The notes beneath the pieces are model-generated. The model was not told the DNA's origin. It was given only the letters and a program-made list of their open reading frames with translations, and made no database searches. A DNA stretch of 64,000 nt, taken from Caldisericum exile AZM16c01 (lineage in GTDB: Bacteria > Caldisericota > Caldisericia > Caldisericales > Caldisericaceae). How positions within the stretch are numbered: the first letter of the stretch is position 1; each line of letters begins with the position of its first letter. Positions 16,371 to 24,205 of the stretch are shown here, piece by piece. Location: NCBI RefSeq assembly GCF_000284335.1, contig NC_017096.1:558001-622000 (forward strand). Reading direction: 5' to 3'. A program made the translations under genes and the position numbers.

Positions 16371-17232
16371 AAAGTTTTCGCCTGTATATTGCCTTCAAAT
16401 GCCTACTTAAAAGGTTAAACGACAAGACAAGGATAAGTAAAATTAAAGCAAGCATAAACAATGCTCTATAGTGGTCTCCCCCAACTGGTGCTTCGGCCAT
16501 TTCAAGCGCAATTGTCGCAGTTATTGGTCTCATTGGTTCCAAGATTGAATGAGGGATTCTAATTGAGTTTCCTGATGCAAGTAAGACTGCCATTGTTTCT
16601 CCAACTGCCCTTCCAAACCCAGCAGTAATTGAAGCAAAAATACCTGCTGATGCAGATGGAATTGTAATCCCAAAGATTGTTTCAAGGTTTGATGCGCCAA
16701 GTGCATATGAAGCGAGTTCTTCTTCTTTTGGCACCATAGAAATTGCATCATCGGAAAGGGTTGTTATTGTTGGAATTGACATGATTGCAAGAATAATGCT
16801 TGCATTAAGCCCATTGAGACCTACTGGGAGATTAAACAGTCTTTTAATGAGTGGTCCCAAAAATAGTAGAGCAAATGCCCCATAAATTACAGATGGAATA
16901 TTTGCAAGAAGTTCAATTGTTGGTTTTAAAACGTTTCTAATTTTGGGAGTTGCGATTTTCGAAAGATAAATTGCAGTACCTAAAGACAGTGGAATTGCAA
17001 TCAGCATCGAAAATATTGCAACGAAAAATGTTGATACAATTGATGGGAGGAAACCGAAGAGTGGAGGCAAGGATGTGGGCCTCCACTCGGTTCCTGATAT
17101 AAGGGAAAAGAAGGAAAACTTTGAAAGTAGTGGTAAACCTTCTAAAGCGATAATTGTTATTATTCCTGCAAAGATGATGATTGCTATATAACCAAAAACC
17201 GGTAATAAGTACTCTACAAAATTTTTCTTCAT
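16363..17232 (-). CDS. pstC: Phosphate ABC transporter permease PstC
   Basis: 289 residues with six helices. It has EWRPTSLPPLFGFLPSI in the first periplasmic loop (typical of PstC), the ASYALGASNLETIFGITIP coupling loop and GRAVGETMAVLLASGN. Start ATG 17232 follows the pstS stop by a single base. Confidence 0.96.
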   Translation of the reverse strand: MKKNFVEYLLPVFGYIAIIIFAGIITIIALEGLPLLSKFSFFSLISGTEWRPTSLPPLFGFLPSIVSTFFVAIFSMLIAIPLSLGTAIYLSKIATPKIRNVLKPTIELLANIPSVIYGAFALLFLGPLIKRLFNLPVGLNGLNASIILAIMSIPTITTLSDDAISMVPKEEELASYALGASNLETIFGITIPSASAGIFASITAGFGRAVGETMAVLLASGNSIRIPHSILEPMRPITATIALEMAEAPVGGDHYRALFMLALILLILVLSFNLLSRHLKAIYRRKLYG

Positions 17233-17233
17233 T

Positions 17234-18085
17234 CTACTTTATTCTAATAAATCCTACACTTTCTACAATATCCTGCCCTTCCGGGGAAAGAACGAAATCA
17301 ATGAAATTTTTTACTTCTCCTTGTGGTTGTCCGTTTGTATACATATATAGGTGCCTTGATAATTTATAAGTTTTATTTATTGCATTTTCTTTTGAAGGCA
17401 TAACACCTTCATATGCAACCGGCTTTACGGAAGAATCAACATATCCAAGTCCTATATATCCTATTGCTCCTTCCGTTGTTGCAACGGTGTTTTTAACTGT
17501 TTGATTAGAGGATTGATAGATCGCCTTGTCTGTAATTTTTGCATCTTTTGGAAGAGCAAGCTCCATGAAAGCTCCGTATGTGCCTGATGAAGTATCTCTG
17601 GAGACGACAACAATTGGAGCGTCTTTCCATCCTAAATCTTTCCAGTTTGTAATTTTCCCAGTAAAGATGTCAATGACCTGATCCCTTGTAAGATTTGTTA
17701 TTGGATTTGCGGGGTTTACAACAATCGAAAGAGCATCAAGTGCTATTGGAATCTCGTATGGACTTACTCCTTTTGCCTTTGCTTTCTCAATTTCTTCGGT
17801 TTTTATTTCTCTTGAAGAGTTTGCAATGTCTGTTGTTCCGTCAATGAGTGCAGCAATACCATTGCCTGAACCTGTTCCCTCAACAGAGATTTTTACATTT
17901 GGATGTTTGTCCATGTAAATTTCTGCTGCCTTTTGGGCGATTGGAAACACGGTTGTTGAACCATTCATTGTGATTTTTACTTCTTGAGTTTGTGATGTCT
18001 GCTTGCAACCTGTAAGACTTACTGCAATTGCTAAAACGATACCCATGATTACAAGATACGCTAAGAACTTGCCTTTCTTATCCAT
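17234..18085 (-). CDS. pstS: Phosphate-binding lipoprotein PstS
   Basis: 283 residues with a lipoprotein signal: basic start, hydrophobic core and lipobox LTGC near residue 27. The mature part shows the phosphate-binding motifs MNGSTTVFPIAQ, EGTGSGNGIAAL, SSREI and SRDTSSGTYGAF. It captures extracellular phosphate for PstCAB. I start at ATG 18085, which has GGAGGTG upstream; the open frame extends 13 codons further without support. Three Pho-box repeats lie 57-84 nt upstream. Confidence 0.96.
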   Translation of the reverse strand: MDKKGKFLAYLVIMGIVLAIAVSLTGCKQTSQTQEVKITMNGSTTVFPIAQKAAEIYMDKHPNVKISVEGTGSGNGIAALIDGTTDIANSSREIKTEEIEKAKAKGVSPYEIPIALDALSIVVNPANPITNLTRDQVIDIFTGKITNWKDLGWKDAPIVVVSRDTSSGTYGAFMELALPKDAKITDKAIYQSSNQTVKNTVATTEGAIGYIGLGYVDSSVKPVAYEGVMPSKENAINKTYKLSRHLYMYTNGQPQGEVKNFIDFVLSPEGQDIVESVGFIRIK

Positions 18086-18141
18086 GCCTTCACCTCCACT
18101 TTTATGGTAGAAGGAAAACGCCAAAAGTAAAAGTATTTTTT

Positions 18142-18169
18142 GTTAAAATTTGGTTAAATTCAGGTTAAA
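18142..18169 (-). promoter_or_regulatory. Pho box: three TTTAAC repeats at 11-bp spacing
   Basis: On the minus strand TTTAAC occurs at 18169-18164, 18158-18153 and 18147-18142, exactly 11 bp apart. Direct repeats with an 11-bp period are the known binding pattern of PhoB/PhoP-type winged-helix regulators. The site lies between the phoR stop and pstS, so phosphorylated PhoB would activate the pst operon from here. Confidence 0.8.
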
Positions 18170-18174
18170 TTGCT

Positions 18175-19380
18175 TTAACTTGCTTTTGGGAATTTTAGTG
18201 TGAATTTTGTTCCGATGCCCAGTTTACTTTCAACCTTTATTTCTCCAGAATGCATATCTACTATTCTTTTAGTAATTGTTAATCCAAGCCCTGTCCCTTT
18301 TACAATTTCATTTCTAGATGAGTCTTCTCGATAGAATGGCTCAAAGATTTTTTCAACATTTTCTTCTTTGATACCCTTTCCTGTATCTTCAACAGTAATA
18401 TACACAAATTTTTCGTCGTTAAGCACATTTAGGCTAACCTTGCCTTGCTCTGTATATTTCAAGGCATTTTCAAGGAGGTTAATAAGTACATCTTCCAAAA
18501 GGAAATAATTTCCTCTTATTATAGAATTTTGTTGTATAGTATAAGAAAGTTCAATACCCTTTTCTTTAAATAAGTTTGCGAATTTTTCTACAACTTCGCT
18601 TGAGAGTTTTGAAAAATCTACAACCTCGTTAAGGGTGTTTCTTCCTGATTCGATTTCGCTTAGTTTCAGGATTCTTTCTGTTAGTTTCTTTAGCCTTTCT
18701 GAGTTTTCTTTAAGAATTTCTAGGAACTTTTGTCCTTTTTTCTTTATGAAACTTTCACTCTCGAGAATTTCAACCGTTCCAAGGATGGATGATAGAGGTG
18801 TTTTCATCTCATGAGAAACTGCCTCAAGAAATTGTGTTTTAAGCAAAGTTTCACTTTTTAGGTCGCTTAATTTCTTGAATATTGCAAGAAAGTGTTTCTT
18901 TTCCTTAAGCACAATTGGAAAAATATCTACTTCATAAGGTGTTTCATTTATGTATATTTGAGCGACATTTTCTTCTCCGTTTTTTAACGCATCGCTAATA
19001 AGTGTTATGAGTTCGCTATTTCTTATTGCTTCGTAGTAGAGTTTTTTGTCTTTAAGTTTAATGAAGCTCTGAGATCCTTCATTTTTGAAGACAATCTCGC
19101 CTTTATTGTCGATTATAAGAATTGCTTCGTCAATTTTTGATGATATGCCATTACAGATGGTTTTGAGGTCATTTAATTCTTTCAGTTTGTTTAAATAATC
19201 TTCACCTAACTTGATTGTATAACTTGTAATTTGATCGAAAATATATAAATTTTCATTGGTTTTTTTTACTTCGTTTTTATCTATAACATTTTTTAAAAGG
19301 TCTTCTAAATTTTTTATTTCGACAGATTCTTTCAATAGATATACAAGCAATATCAGTATTGAGGTTAAAAGTACGGACAA
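18175..19380 (-). CDS. phoR: Phosphate sensor histidine kinase PhoR
   Basis: 401 residues from TTG 19380: a hydrophobic N-terminus, a PAS-like region (about 75-165), HisKA with FLEAVSHEMKTPLSS (phospho-His near 190), N-box NLLENALKYTEQG, and ATP-binding DTGKGI and GTGLGLTI. With PhoB upstream and pst genes downstream it is the phosphate-responsive kinase. The start is doubtful: the frame stays open upstream to 19507, encoding another membrane helix (ATGLILLSLFILPF), and would give the two-helix hairpin usual for PhoR. No ATG, GTG, TTG or CTG occurs there, only ATT (19473, 19467), ATA (19458) and ATC (19446). TTG 19380 has no good ribosome site. The true protein may be about 25-30 residues longer. 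Confidence 0.92.
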   Translation of the reverse strand: MSVLLTSILILLVYLLKESVEIKNLEDLLKNVIDKNEVKKTNENLYIFDQITSYTIKLGEDYLNKLKELNDLKTICNGISSKIDEAILIIDNKGEIVFKNEGSQSFIKLKDKKLYYEAIRNSELITLISDALKNGEENVAQIYINETPYEVDIFPIVLKEKKHFLAIFKKLSDLKSETLLKTQFLEAVSHEMKTPLSSILGTVEILESESFIKKKGQKFLEILKENSERLKKLTERILKLSEIESGRNTLNEVVDFSKLSSEVVEKFANLFKEKGIELSYTIQQNSIIRGNYFLLEDVLINLLENALKYTEQGKVSLNVLNDEKFVYITVEDTGKGIKEENVEKIFEPFYREDSSRNEIVKGTGLGLTITKRIVDMHSGEIKVESKLGIGTKFTLKFPKAS

Positions 19381-19454
19381 ACCTAAAAGATTTTTAAAAG
19401 GAAGTATAAAAAGTGAAAGTAATATAAGCCCTGTTGCGCTTGCGATATACGAAT

Positions 19455-20123
19455 TTATTCTTCTAATTGGAATTTGTAGCCAACCCCCCTTATTGTTGCA
19501 ATGTACTTACCGCAATCATGCAGTTTGTCTCTGATACTCTTAATATGCACGTCAACAGCTCGCTCCGTGGGAGATACAGTGTGCAAGAATGCTTCATTAA
19601 GTAGTTCTTCTCTTGTGAAGACTTTACCCTTTCCTTCGACAAGTACTTTTAAAATTCTAAATTCTGTTGGCGTAAGTTTTACAGGTTTGTCTTTGCAATA
19701 GACAAGATAATTTGCAAAATCAAGGGTAAGATCACCAGCTTGAAGTGATGCCTTCTTTCCTTCTCTCACAAATGCCTTTACTTTTGCAGCAAGCACTCTT
19801 GGTGAGAATGGCTTTGGGATGTAATCATTTGCGCCCATTTCAAGACCAAGTACCATATCTCCTTCAGAATTTTTTGCCGTAAGAATAATAACAGGAATGT
19901 CCTTGGTGTCCTCACGTGACTTAAGGGTTTTAAGAATTGTAAGGCCATCTACATTGGGTAGCATTAGGTCAAGCACAATGCAATCATACTTTTTCGAACC
20001 AATTGCATTGAGGAAACTATCGCCTGTGTAATACTTGTCGACCTTAAAGCCCTCTCTCTCTACATAAAAAGAGGCAAGATCAACGATGTCCTTTTCGTCA
20101 TCAATAATCGCTATTCTCTTCAT
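19455..20123 (-). CDS. phoB: Phosphate response regulator PhoB (OmpR family)
   Basis: 222 residues: receiver domain with DDEKD (9-13), phospho-acceptor Asp in IVLDLMLPN near 52 and K in YIPKPFSP; winged-helix domain from about 128 with the recognition segment SPTERAVDVHIKSIRDKL and the wing GVGYKF. It should bind the Pho box at 18142-18169. The ATG has no ribosome site and lies 6 nt after a TATAAT box, so the mRNA is probably leaderless. Confidence 0.95.
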   Translation of the reverse strand: MKRIAIIDDEKDIVDLASFYVEREGFKVDKYYTGDSFLNAIGSKKYDCIVLDLMLPNVDGLTILKTLKSREDTKDIPVIILTAKNSEGDMVLGLEMGANDYIPKPFSPRVLAAKVKAFVREGKKASLQAGDLTLDFANYLVYCKDKPVKLTPTEFRILKVLVEGKGKVFTREELLNEAFLHTVSPTERAVDVHIKSIRDKLHDCGKYIATIRGVGYKFQLEE

Positions 20124-20129
20124 ATTTTT

Positions 20130-20158
20130 ATTATATGTAAAATGGAGTTTTTTTACAA
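20130..20158 (-). promoter_or_regulatory. Leaderless promoter of phoB
   Basis: Minus strand: TTGTAA (20158-20153), 17 bp, TATAAT (20135-20130), 6 nt, ATG 20123. Transcription starting 6-7 nt after the -10 box would begin at or next to the start codon. Back to back with the promoter of the DUF763 gene. Confidence 0.7.
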
Positions 20159-20162
20159 AGGG

Positions 20163-20170
20163 TGTATAAT
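20163..20170 (+). promoter_or_regulatory. -10 box of the DUF763 gene
   Basis: TGTATAAT at 20163-20170 with TG directly before TATAAT; the start codon follows after 8 nt with no Shine-Dalgarno. No convincing -35. Probably a leaderless or near-leaderless start. Confidence 0.6.
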
Positions 20171-20178
20171 TTAGAAGT

Positions 20179-21243
20179 ATGAGACAAGGATATGTTGAAT
20201 TACCTTTGCATGGCGGGAATGCACCTCCGTGGCTTTTTAAAAGAATGGAGAAGTTAGCAAAGTACCTATCTATTGCTATTGTTGATTTTTTTGGGATAGA
20301 AGAATATCTTAAGCGTCTTTCTGATCCTATATGGTTTCAATCCTTTGGCTGTCTTCTTGGGTTTGATTGGCATAGTTCGGGACTTACAACCACTACCACA
20401 GGTGCAATTATCTCTGGCTTGTCAGATGAAAGTAAAAATTTAGGACTATTTTTTGCAGGTGGAAAAGGTGCAAGAGCAATAGATACACCGAATCATATTA
20501 ATAGAATACTTGAACAAGGTTTGATAGATCTGGAGCTTGCTAATTCATTGAAAAGAACCTCTCGTCTTGTTGCAAAAGTTGATTCTTCGTGTATTCAAGA
20601 TGGCTATAAACTTTACCATCACTTTTTAGTTTTCGATAAATTTGGAAATTGGACAATTATTCAACAAGGAATGAAAGAAAGCAAGCACTATGCAAGAAGA
20701 TACCACTGGAACTCTTTTGGCCTCAAAAGTTTAGTTAATGATCCACATAAAGGAATAATTACCGCAAAATTTGAAACTCCGTTGAATCTTGTCGATAGTA
20801 GCATTGTTGAAACACAAAAGAGAATGGTTCAGCTTGCAAGCGATAAAAACTTTTCAAAAGAAATAAGGAACATCAAATTTCCCTCACATCATCCAATTTA
20901 CGAAAGCGATTTTGATAAAGAGCGTCTTTCCAAAATTTTTAGTGCCGTTTCGGAGTTAAATCCCAAGGATTTTGAGGAACTACTTCTTGTAAAAGGTGTT
21001 GGTGAGAAGAGTTTACGTGCACTTGCACTTTCCTCACATTTAATTTTTGGTTCTTCTCTTTCATTTAAAGATCCTGCAACATTTTCATTTGCGCATGGCG
21101 GAAAAGATGGATATCCTTATCCTGTTATGAGAGATATTTATGATAAAACTATTGAGGTGTTTGAAACGGCTATAAAAAAAGCAAAACTTTCGGAACTCGA
21201 AAAAGAGAAACTTCTTTCAAAATTGAAGAGCCTTGTAGTATGA
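20179..21243 (+). CDS. DUF763 protein with helix-hairpin-helix-like motif
   Basis: 354 residues matching the pattern I know for DUF763: LPLHGGNAPPWLFKRM at the N-terminus, DPIWFQSFGCLLGFDWHSSG near 50, FFAGGKGARAIDTP near 95, and SFAHGGKDGYPYPV near 305. A helix-hairpin-helix-like LLLVKGVGEKSLRALAL (about 268-284) suggests nucleic-acid binding. The family occurs in archaea and thermophilic bacteria and has no established function. It overlaps the next gene by 4 nt. Confidence 0.82.
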   Translation: MRQGYVELPLHGGNAPPWLFKRMEKLAKYLSIAIVDFFGIEEYLKRLSDPIWFQSFGCLLGFDWHSSGLTTTTTGAIISGLSDESKNLGLFFAGGKGARAIDTPNHINRILEQGLIDLELANSLKRTSRLVAKVDSSCIQDGYKLYHHFLVFDKFGNWTIIQQGMKESKHYARRYHWNSFGLKSLVNDPHKGIITAKFETPLNLVDSSIVETQKRMVQLASDKNFSKEIRNIKFPSHHPIYESDFDKERLSKIFSAVSELNPKDFEELLLVKGVGEKSLRALALSSHLIFGSSLSFKDPATFSFAHGGKDGYPYPVMRDIYDKTIEVFETAIKKAKLSELEKEKLLSKLKSLVV

Positions 21244-21830
21244 AATACAAAACAGTCGACGGTGTCGTTGTGAAAAATGTAATAAAGAGATCAACTTTTA
21301 TAGCAACTGTTAAAAGGGTTTCAAGTATGTCCGAAGTTGAAAGTTTATTAAGGGGTATAAAAGCGCAGTATAAGGATGCAAATCATAATCCTTATGCTTA
21401 TAGACTCGTCTCGGGGGAAAGCCATTACTCTGATGATGGAGAGCCGAGTGGCTCGGCGGGGCTTCCAATTTTTAATGCGATAAGACACTTTGATGTGTAT
21501 AATGTTTGTGTCGTTGTTACCAGGTATTTTGGAGGGATTAAATTAGGAATTCCTGGACTTATTGAGGCGTATGGAAAGACTGCAGAATTTGCGATTAGCA
21601 GTGCGAAAATTGTTGAGGAAAAGACAATGAAAACCTTTGAGATAACATTTCCGTATAAGTCGTTTAATTATGTTAACTATGTTTTAAACAAAGTTCAAGC
21701 CGAAATTATAAAAAGAGAGTTTAATGAAATAGGTTTGGTAATTGCAAAAGTTGACGAAGATATGTTTGATGACTTTACAAATTTACTTAAAAAGGAAGGA
21801 AGTATTTCTTTTAAGATTTTAAGTTTTTAA
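21240..21830 (+). CDS. YigZ/IMPACT family protein
   Basis: 196 residues of the UPF0029/IMPACT family: RSTFIATVKRV at the N-terminus, then the typical NPYAYRLVSGESHYSDDGEPSGSAGLPI, followed by VVVTRYFGGIKLGIPGLIEAYG. The C-terminal part is a ferredoxin-like domain (YigZ type). The molecular role in bacteria is unsettled; eukaryotic IMPACT affects translational control. ATGA overlap with the DUF763 gene. Confidence 0.9.
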   Translation: MKYKTVDGVVVKNVIKRSTFIATVKRVSSMSEVESLLRGIKAQYKDANHNPYAYRLVSGESHYSDDGEPSGSAGLPIFNAIRHFDVYNVCVVVTRYFGGIKLGIPGLIEAYGKTAEFAISSAKIVEEKTMKTFEITFPYKSFNYVNYVLNKVQAEIIKREFNEIGLVIAKVDEDMFDDFTNLLKKEGSISFKILSF

Positions 21831-21831
21831 C

Positions 21832-21860
21832 TTGCAAACAAAGTTGATTTTTGTTATAAT
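21832..21860 (+). promoter_or_regulatory. Promoter of the rpsP operon
   Basis: TTGCAA (21832-21837), 17 bp, TATAAT (21855-21860). It begins 1 nt after the yigZ stop and drives rpsP-khpA-ylqD and beyond. Confidence 0.78.
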
Positions 21861-21898
21861 AAGTTTGCTACAGATGAAACTGACTTAGGAGGCGAAAG

Positions 21899-22171
21899 TT
21901 GGCTACAAAAATTAAGCTTGCAAGAGTTGGAGCACCTCATCGAGCATTTTATAGGGTTATTGTTTCCGACTCTCGTTTTGCAACTGATAGTAAGGTAATT
22001 GAAATTGTTGGACACTGGAATCCTGTTGTTGAACCTGAAGAACTTGTTTTCAACAAGGAAAAGGTTCTTGATTGGCTGAAAAAAGGCGCACAGCCCACTG
22101 AAAGTGTTGTTAATCTTCTAAAACGTGCAAAAATTTGGGACGAGTACCTAAAACTCAAAGGAGGTAAGTGA
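21899..22171 (+). CDS. rpsP: 30S ribosomal protein S16
   Basis: 90 residues, full length for S16. It carries KIKLARVGAPHRAFYRVIVSDSR and IVGHWNP with the downstream VLDWLKKGAQPTESV block. The start is TTG 21899 behind AGGAGGCG. First gene of the S16 operon; its stop overlaps the khpA ATG. Confidence 0.97.
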   Translation: MATKIKLARVGAPHRAFYRVIVSDSRFATDSKVIEIVGHWNPVVEPEELVFNKEKVLDWLKKGAQPTESVVNLLKRAKIWDEYLKLKGGK

Positions 22172-22416
22172 TGAAAGAACTTATTGAAACTATTGTTAAG
22201 GCTTTGGTTGACAAGCCAGAGGAAGTTAAAGTTACAGAAGTTGCAGGTGAAACTGCAGTTATTTACGAAATTAAAGTTGCAGATTCCGATATCGGAAAAG
22301 TAATCGGAAAGCAGGGAAAAACTGCAAACGCACTTAGAACAATCGTAAAAGCAGCATCCTCAAAGATTGGAAAAGCTGCAAGTATTCAGATTAACTCCAA
22401 GCCAAGAGGAGCATAA
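22171..22416 (+). CDS. khpA: KH-domain RNA-binding protein KhpA
   Basis: 81 residues of the single KH-domain YlqC/KhpA family; the RNA-contact loop IGKVIGKQGKTANALRTIV is at about 45-63. KhpA pairs with KhpB (not in this window) to bind RNAs for growth and division genes. ATG 22171 shares its A with the rpsP TGA stop; GGAGG lies 6 nt upstream. Confidence 0.94.
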   Translation: MKELIETIVKALVDKPEEVKVTEVAGETAVIYEIKVADSDIGKVIGKQGKTANALRTIVKAASSKIGKAASIQINSKPRGA

Positions 22417-22433
22417 CACCGTAGGAGTGCTCG

Positions 22434-22853
22434 ATGAGTGTGCTTCACCTTAAGCAAAATGTAATAGTTAAAGTAATAGTAACCGAAAAGTTTAAGGAAG
22501 ATTTTAAGAGAGAGCTTTCAAGACAGTTGGAGGCAGCCGAAGGAAAGGCGCGTGAGTTAAAATCTTCTCTTGCGCGCCTTGTTATTGAAAGTGCAGGAAT
22601 TCAAAATCCAACATATGTAGAAAGTCTCAAAGCAAGAATTGAAGAAGAAAGAATGCTTCAAGAGGCAATTGCATCTGATTTGAGGGAAAAGATAAAGGAA
22701 GTAGAGTCTCTTACTCCTGATAGCATATATCCTTATACAGTTATTGAAGGCTTAGTTGATGTTGATGTTGGTGATAACTTATTTAAAAAAATTGCAGGTG
22801 TTGAGGTCCTTATAAAAGACGGCGTTGTTATAGAAATTAAAGAAGGCACCTAA
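22434..22853 (+). CDS. YlqD-like coiled-coil protein
   Basis: 139 residues. VIVKVIVTEKFKEDF at the N-terminus, a long charged helix (about 25-95) and a small beta domain (TVIEGLVDVDVGDNLFKK) match the YlqD family, found between khpA and rimM in Bacillus-type operons. Function unknown. Here rimM is absent after it. Its TAA stop lies in the loop of a hairpin. Confidence 0.78.
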   Translation: MSVLHLKQNVIVKVIVTEKFKEDFKRELSRQLEAAEGKARELKSSLARLVIESAGIQNPTYVESLKARIEEERMLQEAIASDLREKIKEVESLTPDSIYPYTVIEGLVDVDVGDNLFKKIAGVEVLIKDGVVIEIKEGT

Positions 22854-22861
22854 AGGTGCCT
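22844..22861 (+). terminator. Hairpin over the ylqD stop codon, ahead of trmD
   Basis: AGGCACCT (22844-22851) pairs with AGGTGCCT (22854-22861), an 8-bp stem closing on AA that contains the stop codon, then CTTTTAGTTT. It resembles a weak terminator or attenuator inside the operon. trmD starts 10 nt later without a Shine-Dalgarno sequence. Confidence 0.6.
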
Positions 22862-22871
22862 CTTTTAGTTT

Positions 22872-23624
22872 ATGGAAGTCCATTTTCTTACCATCTTTCC
22901 TGATTTTTTTGAATGTGCAAAGGCATTTGGCCTTTTTAAAGTTGCAATAGATCGTTCAATTTTATCGTATTATGTTCACAACCTAAGAGATTTCACAAAA
23001 GATAAACACAAGACTACTGATGATACGCCTTATGGTGGTGGTGCAGGTATGGTTATGCTTGTTGAGCCAATCGTAAAAGGTATAGAATCTATTGAAGGAA
23101 CTTATGGCAAACAGTTCAAAATTCTTACATCACCTCAAGGTATAAAACTTGATGAGAACCTTGCTAAGGAAATTTCTCAAAAGGAAAAATTGCTCTTTAT
23201 CCCTACCCACTATGAGGGCGTAGATGAACGTGTTATGGATTACATTGATATTGAAATTTCGATTGGTGATTATGTGCTTAGTGGTGGTGAAATTGCATCA
23301 CTTGTAATTCTGGATGCTGCTTTGAGACTTGTGGAAGGCCTATTACATAACAAAGAGTCTTTATCTGAAGAAACTTTTGAGAATAATCTTCTTGAATATC
23401 CACAATATACACGCCCCTATGATTTTAGAGGAGAAACTGTCCCAGATGTTCTGAGGAGTGGTAATCATAGGGAAATAGAAAAATTTAGGAAGAAAGAGTC
23501 TCTTAGAAGAACTTTACTTAAAAGGCCTGATTTGCTTTTAAAACACAATTTTACAGATGAAGAAATAAAATTGCTTAAGGAGATACAGAAAGAAATCGAA
23601 GAAATTATAAGGAGACTAACATGA
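22872..23624 (+). CDS. trmD: tRNA (guanine37-N1)-methyltransferase TrmD
   Basis: 250 residues: SPOUT fold with the trefoil-knot signatures DTPYGGGAGMVM (about 51-62), LTSPQGI, YEGVDERVMDYIDIEISIGDYVLSGGE and the C-terminal DNA/RNA-contact region around YTRPYDFRG. Methylates G37 of tRNAs to prevent frameshifting. No ribosome site precedes ATG 22872, only the hairpin at 22844-22861, so translation may depend on ribosomes finishing ylqD. Confidence 0.97.
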   Translation: MEVHFLTIFPDFFECAKAFGLFKVAIDRSILSYYVHNLRDFTKDKHKTTDDTPYGGGAGMVMLVEPIVKGIESIEGTYGKQFKILTSPQGIKLDENLAKEISQKEKLLFIPTHYEGVDERVMDYIDIEISIGDYVLSGGEIASLVILDAALRLVEGLLHNKESLSEETFENNLLEYPQYTRPYDFRGETVPDVLRSGNHREIEKFRKKESLRRTLLKRPDLLLKHNFTDEEIKLLKEIQKEIEEIIRRLT

Positions 23625-24205
23625 TTAAATTATACATGGCACTTCTTCACTATCCTGCCTATAACAAGAACAGAGAAATTGTTGCAACAAGTATAGTTAT
23701 TCATGACTTGCACGACATGTCAAGAGCAGCACGGACATACGGAGTGAAAACTTTTTATATAGTGCAACCAATGGAAGAGCAGAAGAAAGTTGTCTCCCGT
23801 ATTGTTCATTTTTGGCAAACTGTTGGGTACGAATACAATCCCAATAGATTAGAAGCAATTTCAGTTATTGATGTAAAGGATTCCCTCTTTGATGTAATTA
23901 AGGAAATCGAAGAGAAAGAAGGCGTTCGTCCTTTTATTATTGGGACATCTGCAAAGGAAAGAAATAATATAGTAACGTATGAGTTTGTTGCAAAGGAGTT
24001 AAAAAATAACAGACCTATACTTATATGTTTTGGCACAGGGTGGGGAATACCAGAAGAATTCGAGAAAAATTTTGATGGCTTCTTGCCACCAATTATTGGT
24101 ATTACCGATTTCAATCACCTTTCGGTAAGAAGTGCCACTTCAATTATTCTTGATAGAATAATTACGAGTTTTAAATCTATTTCTTTTCCATCTTCAACGG
24201 ATTAA
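23621..24205 (+). CDS. SPOUT-family RNA methyltransferase (trmD-linked)
   Basis: 194 residues. LYMALLHYPAYNKNREIVAT, LHDMSRAARTYGVKTFYIV and LICFGTGWGIPEEF, then DFNHLSVRSATSIILDR, match the PF09936-type SAM-dependent RNA methyltransferase commonly encoded beside trmD. The knot region is visible but its RNA target is not known to me. ATG overlaps the trmD TGA by 4 nt; the 3' end runs 29 nt into the convergent DMT gene. Confidence 0.85.
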   Translation: MIKLYMALLHYPAYNKNREIVATSIVIHDLHDMSRAARTYGVKTFYIVQPMEEQKKVVSRIVHFWQTVGYEYNPNRLEAISVIDVKDSLFDVIKEIEEKEGVRPFIIGTSAKERNNIVTYEFVAKELKNNRPILICFGTGWGIPEEFEKNFDGFLPPIIGITDFNHLSVRSATSIILDRIITSFKSISFPSSTD

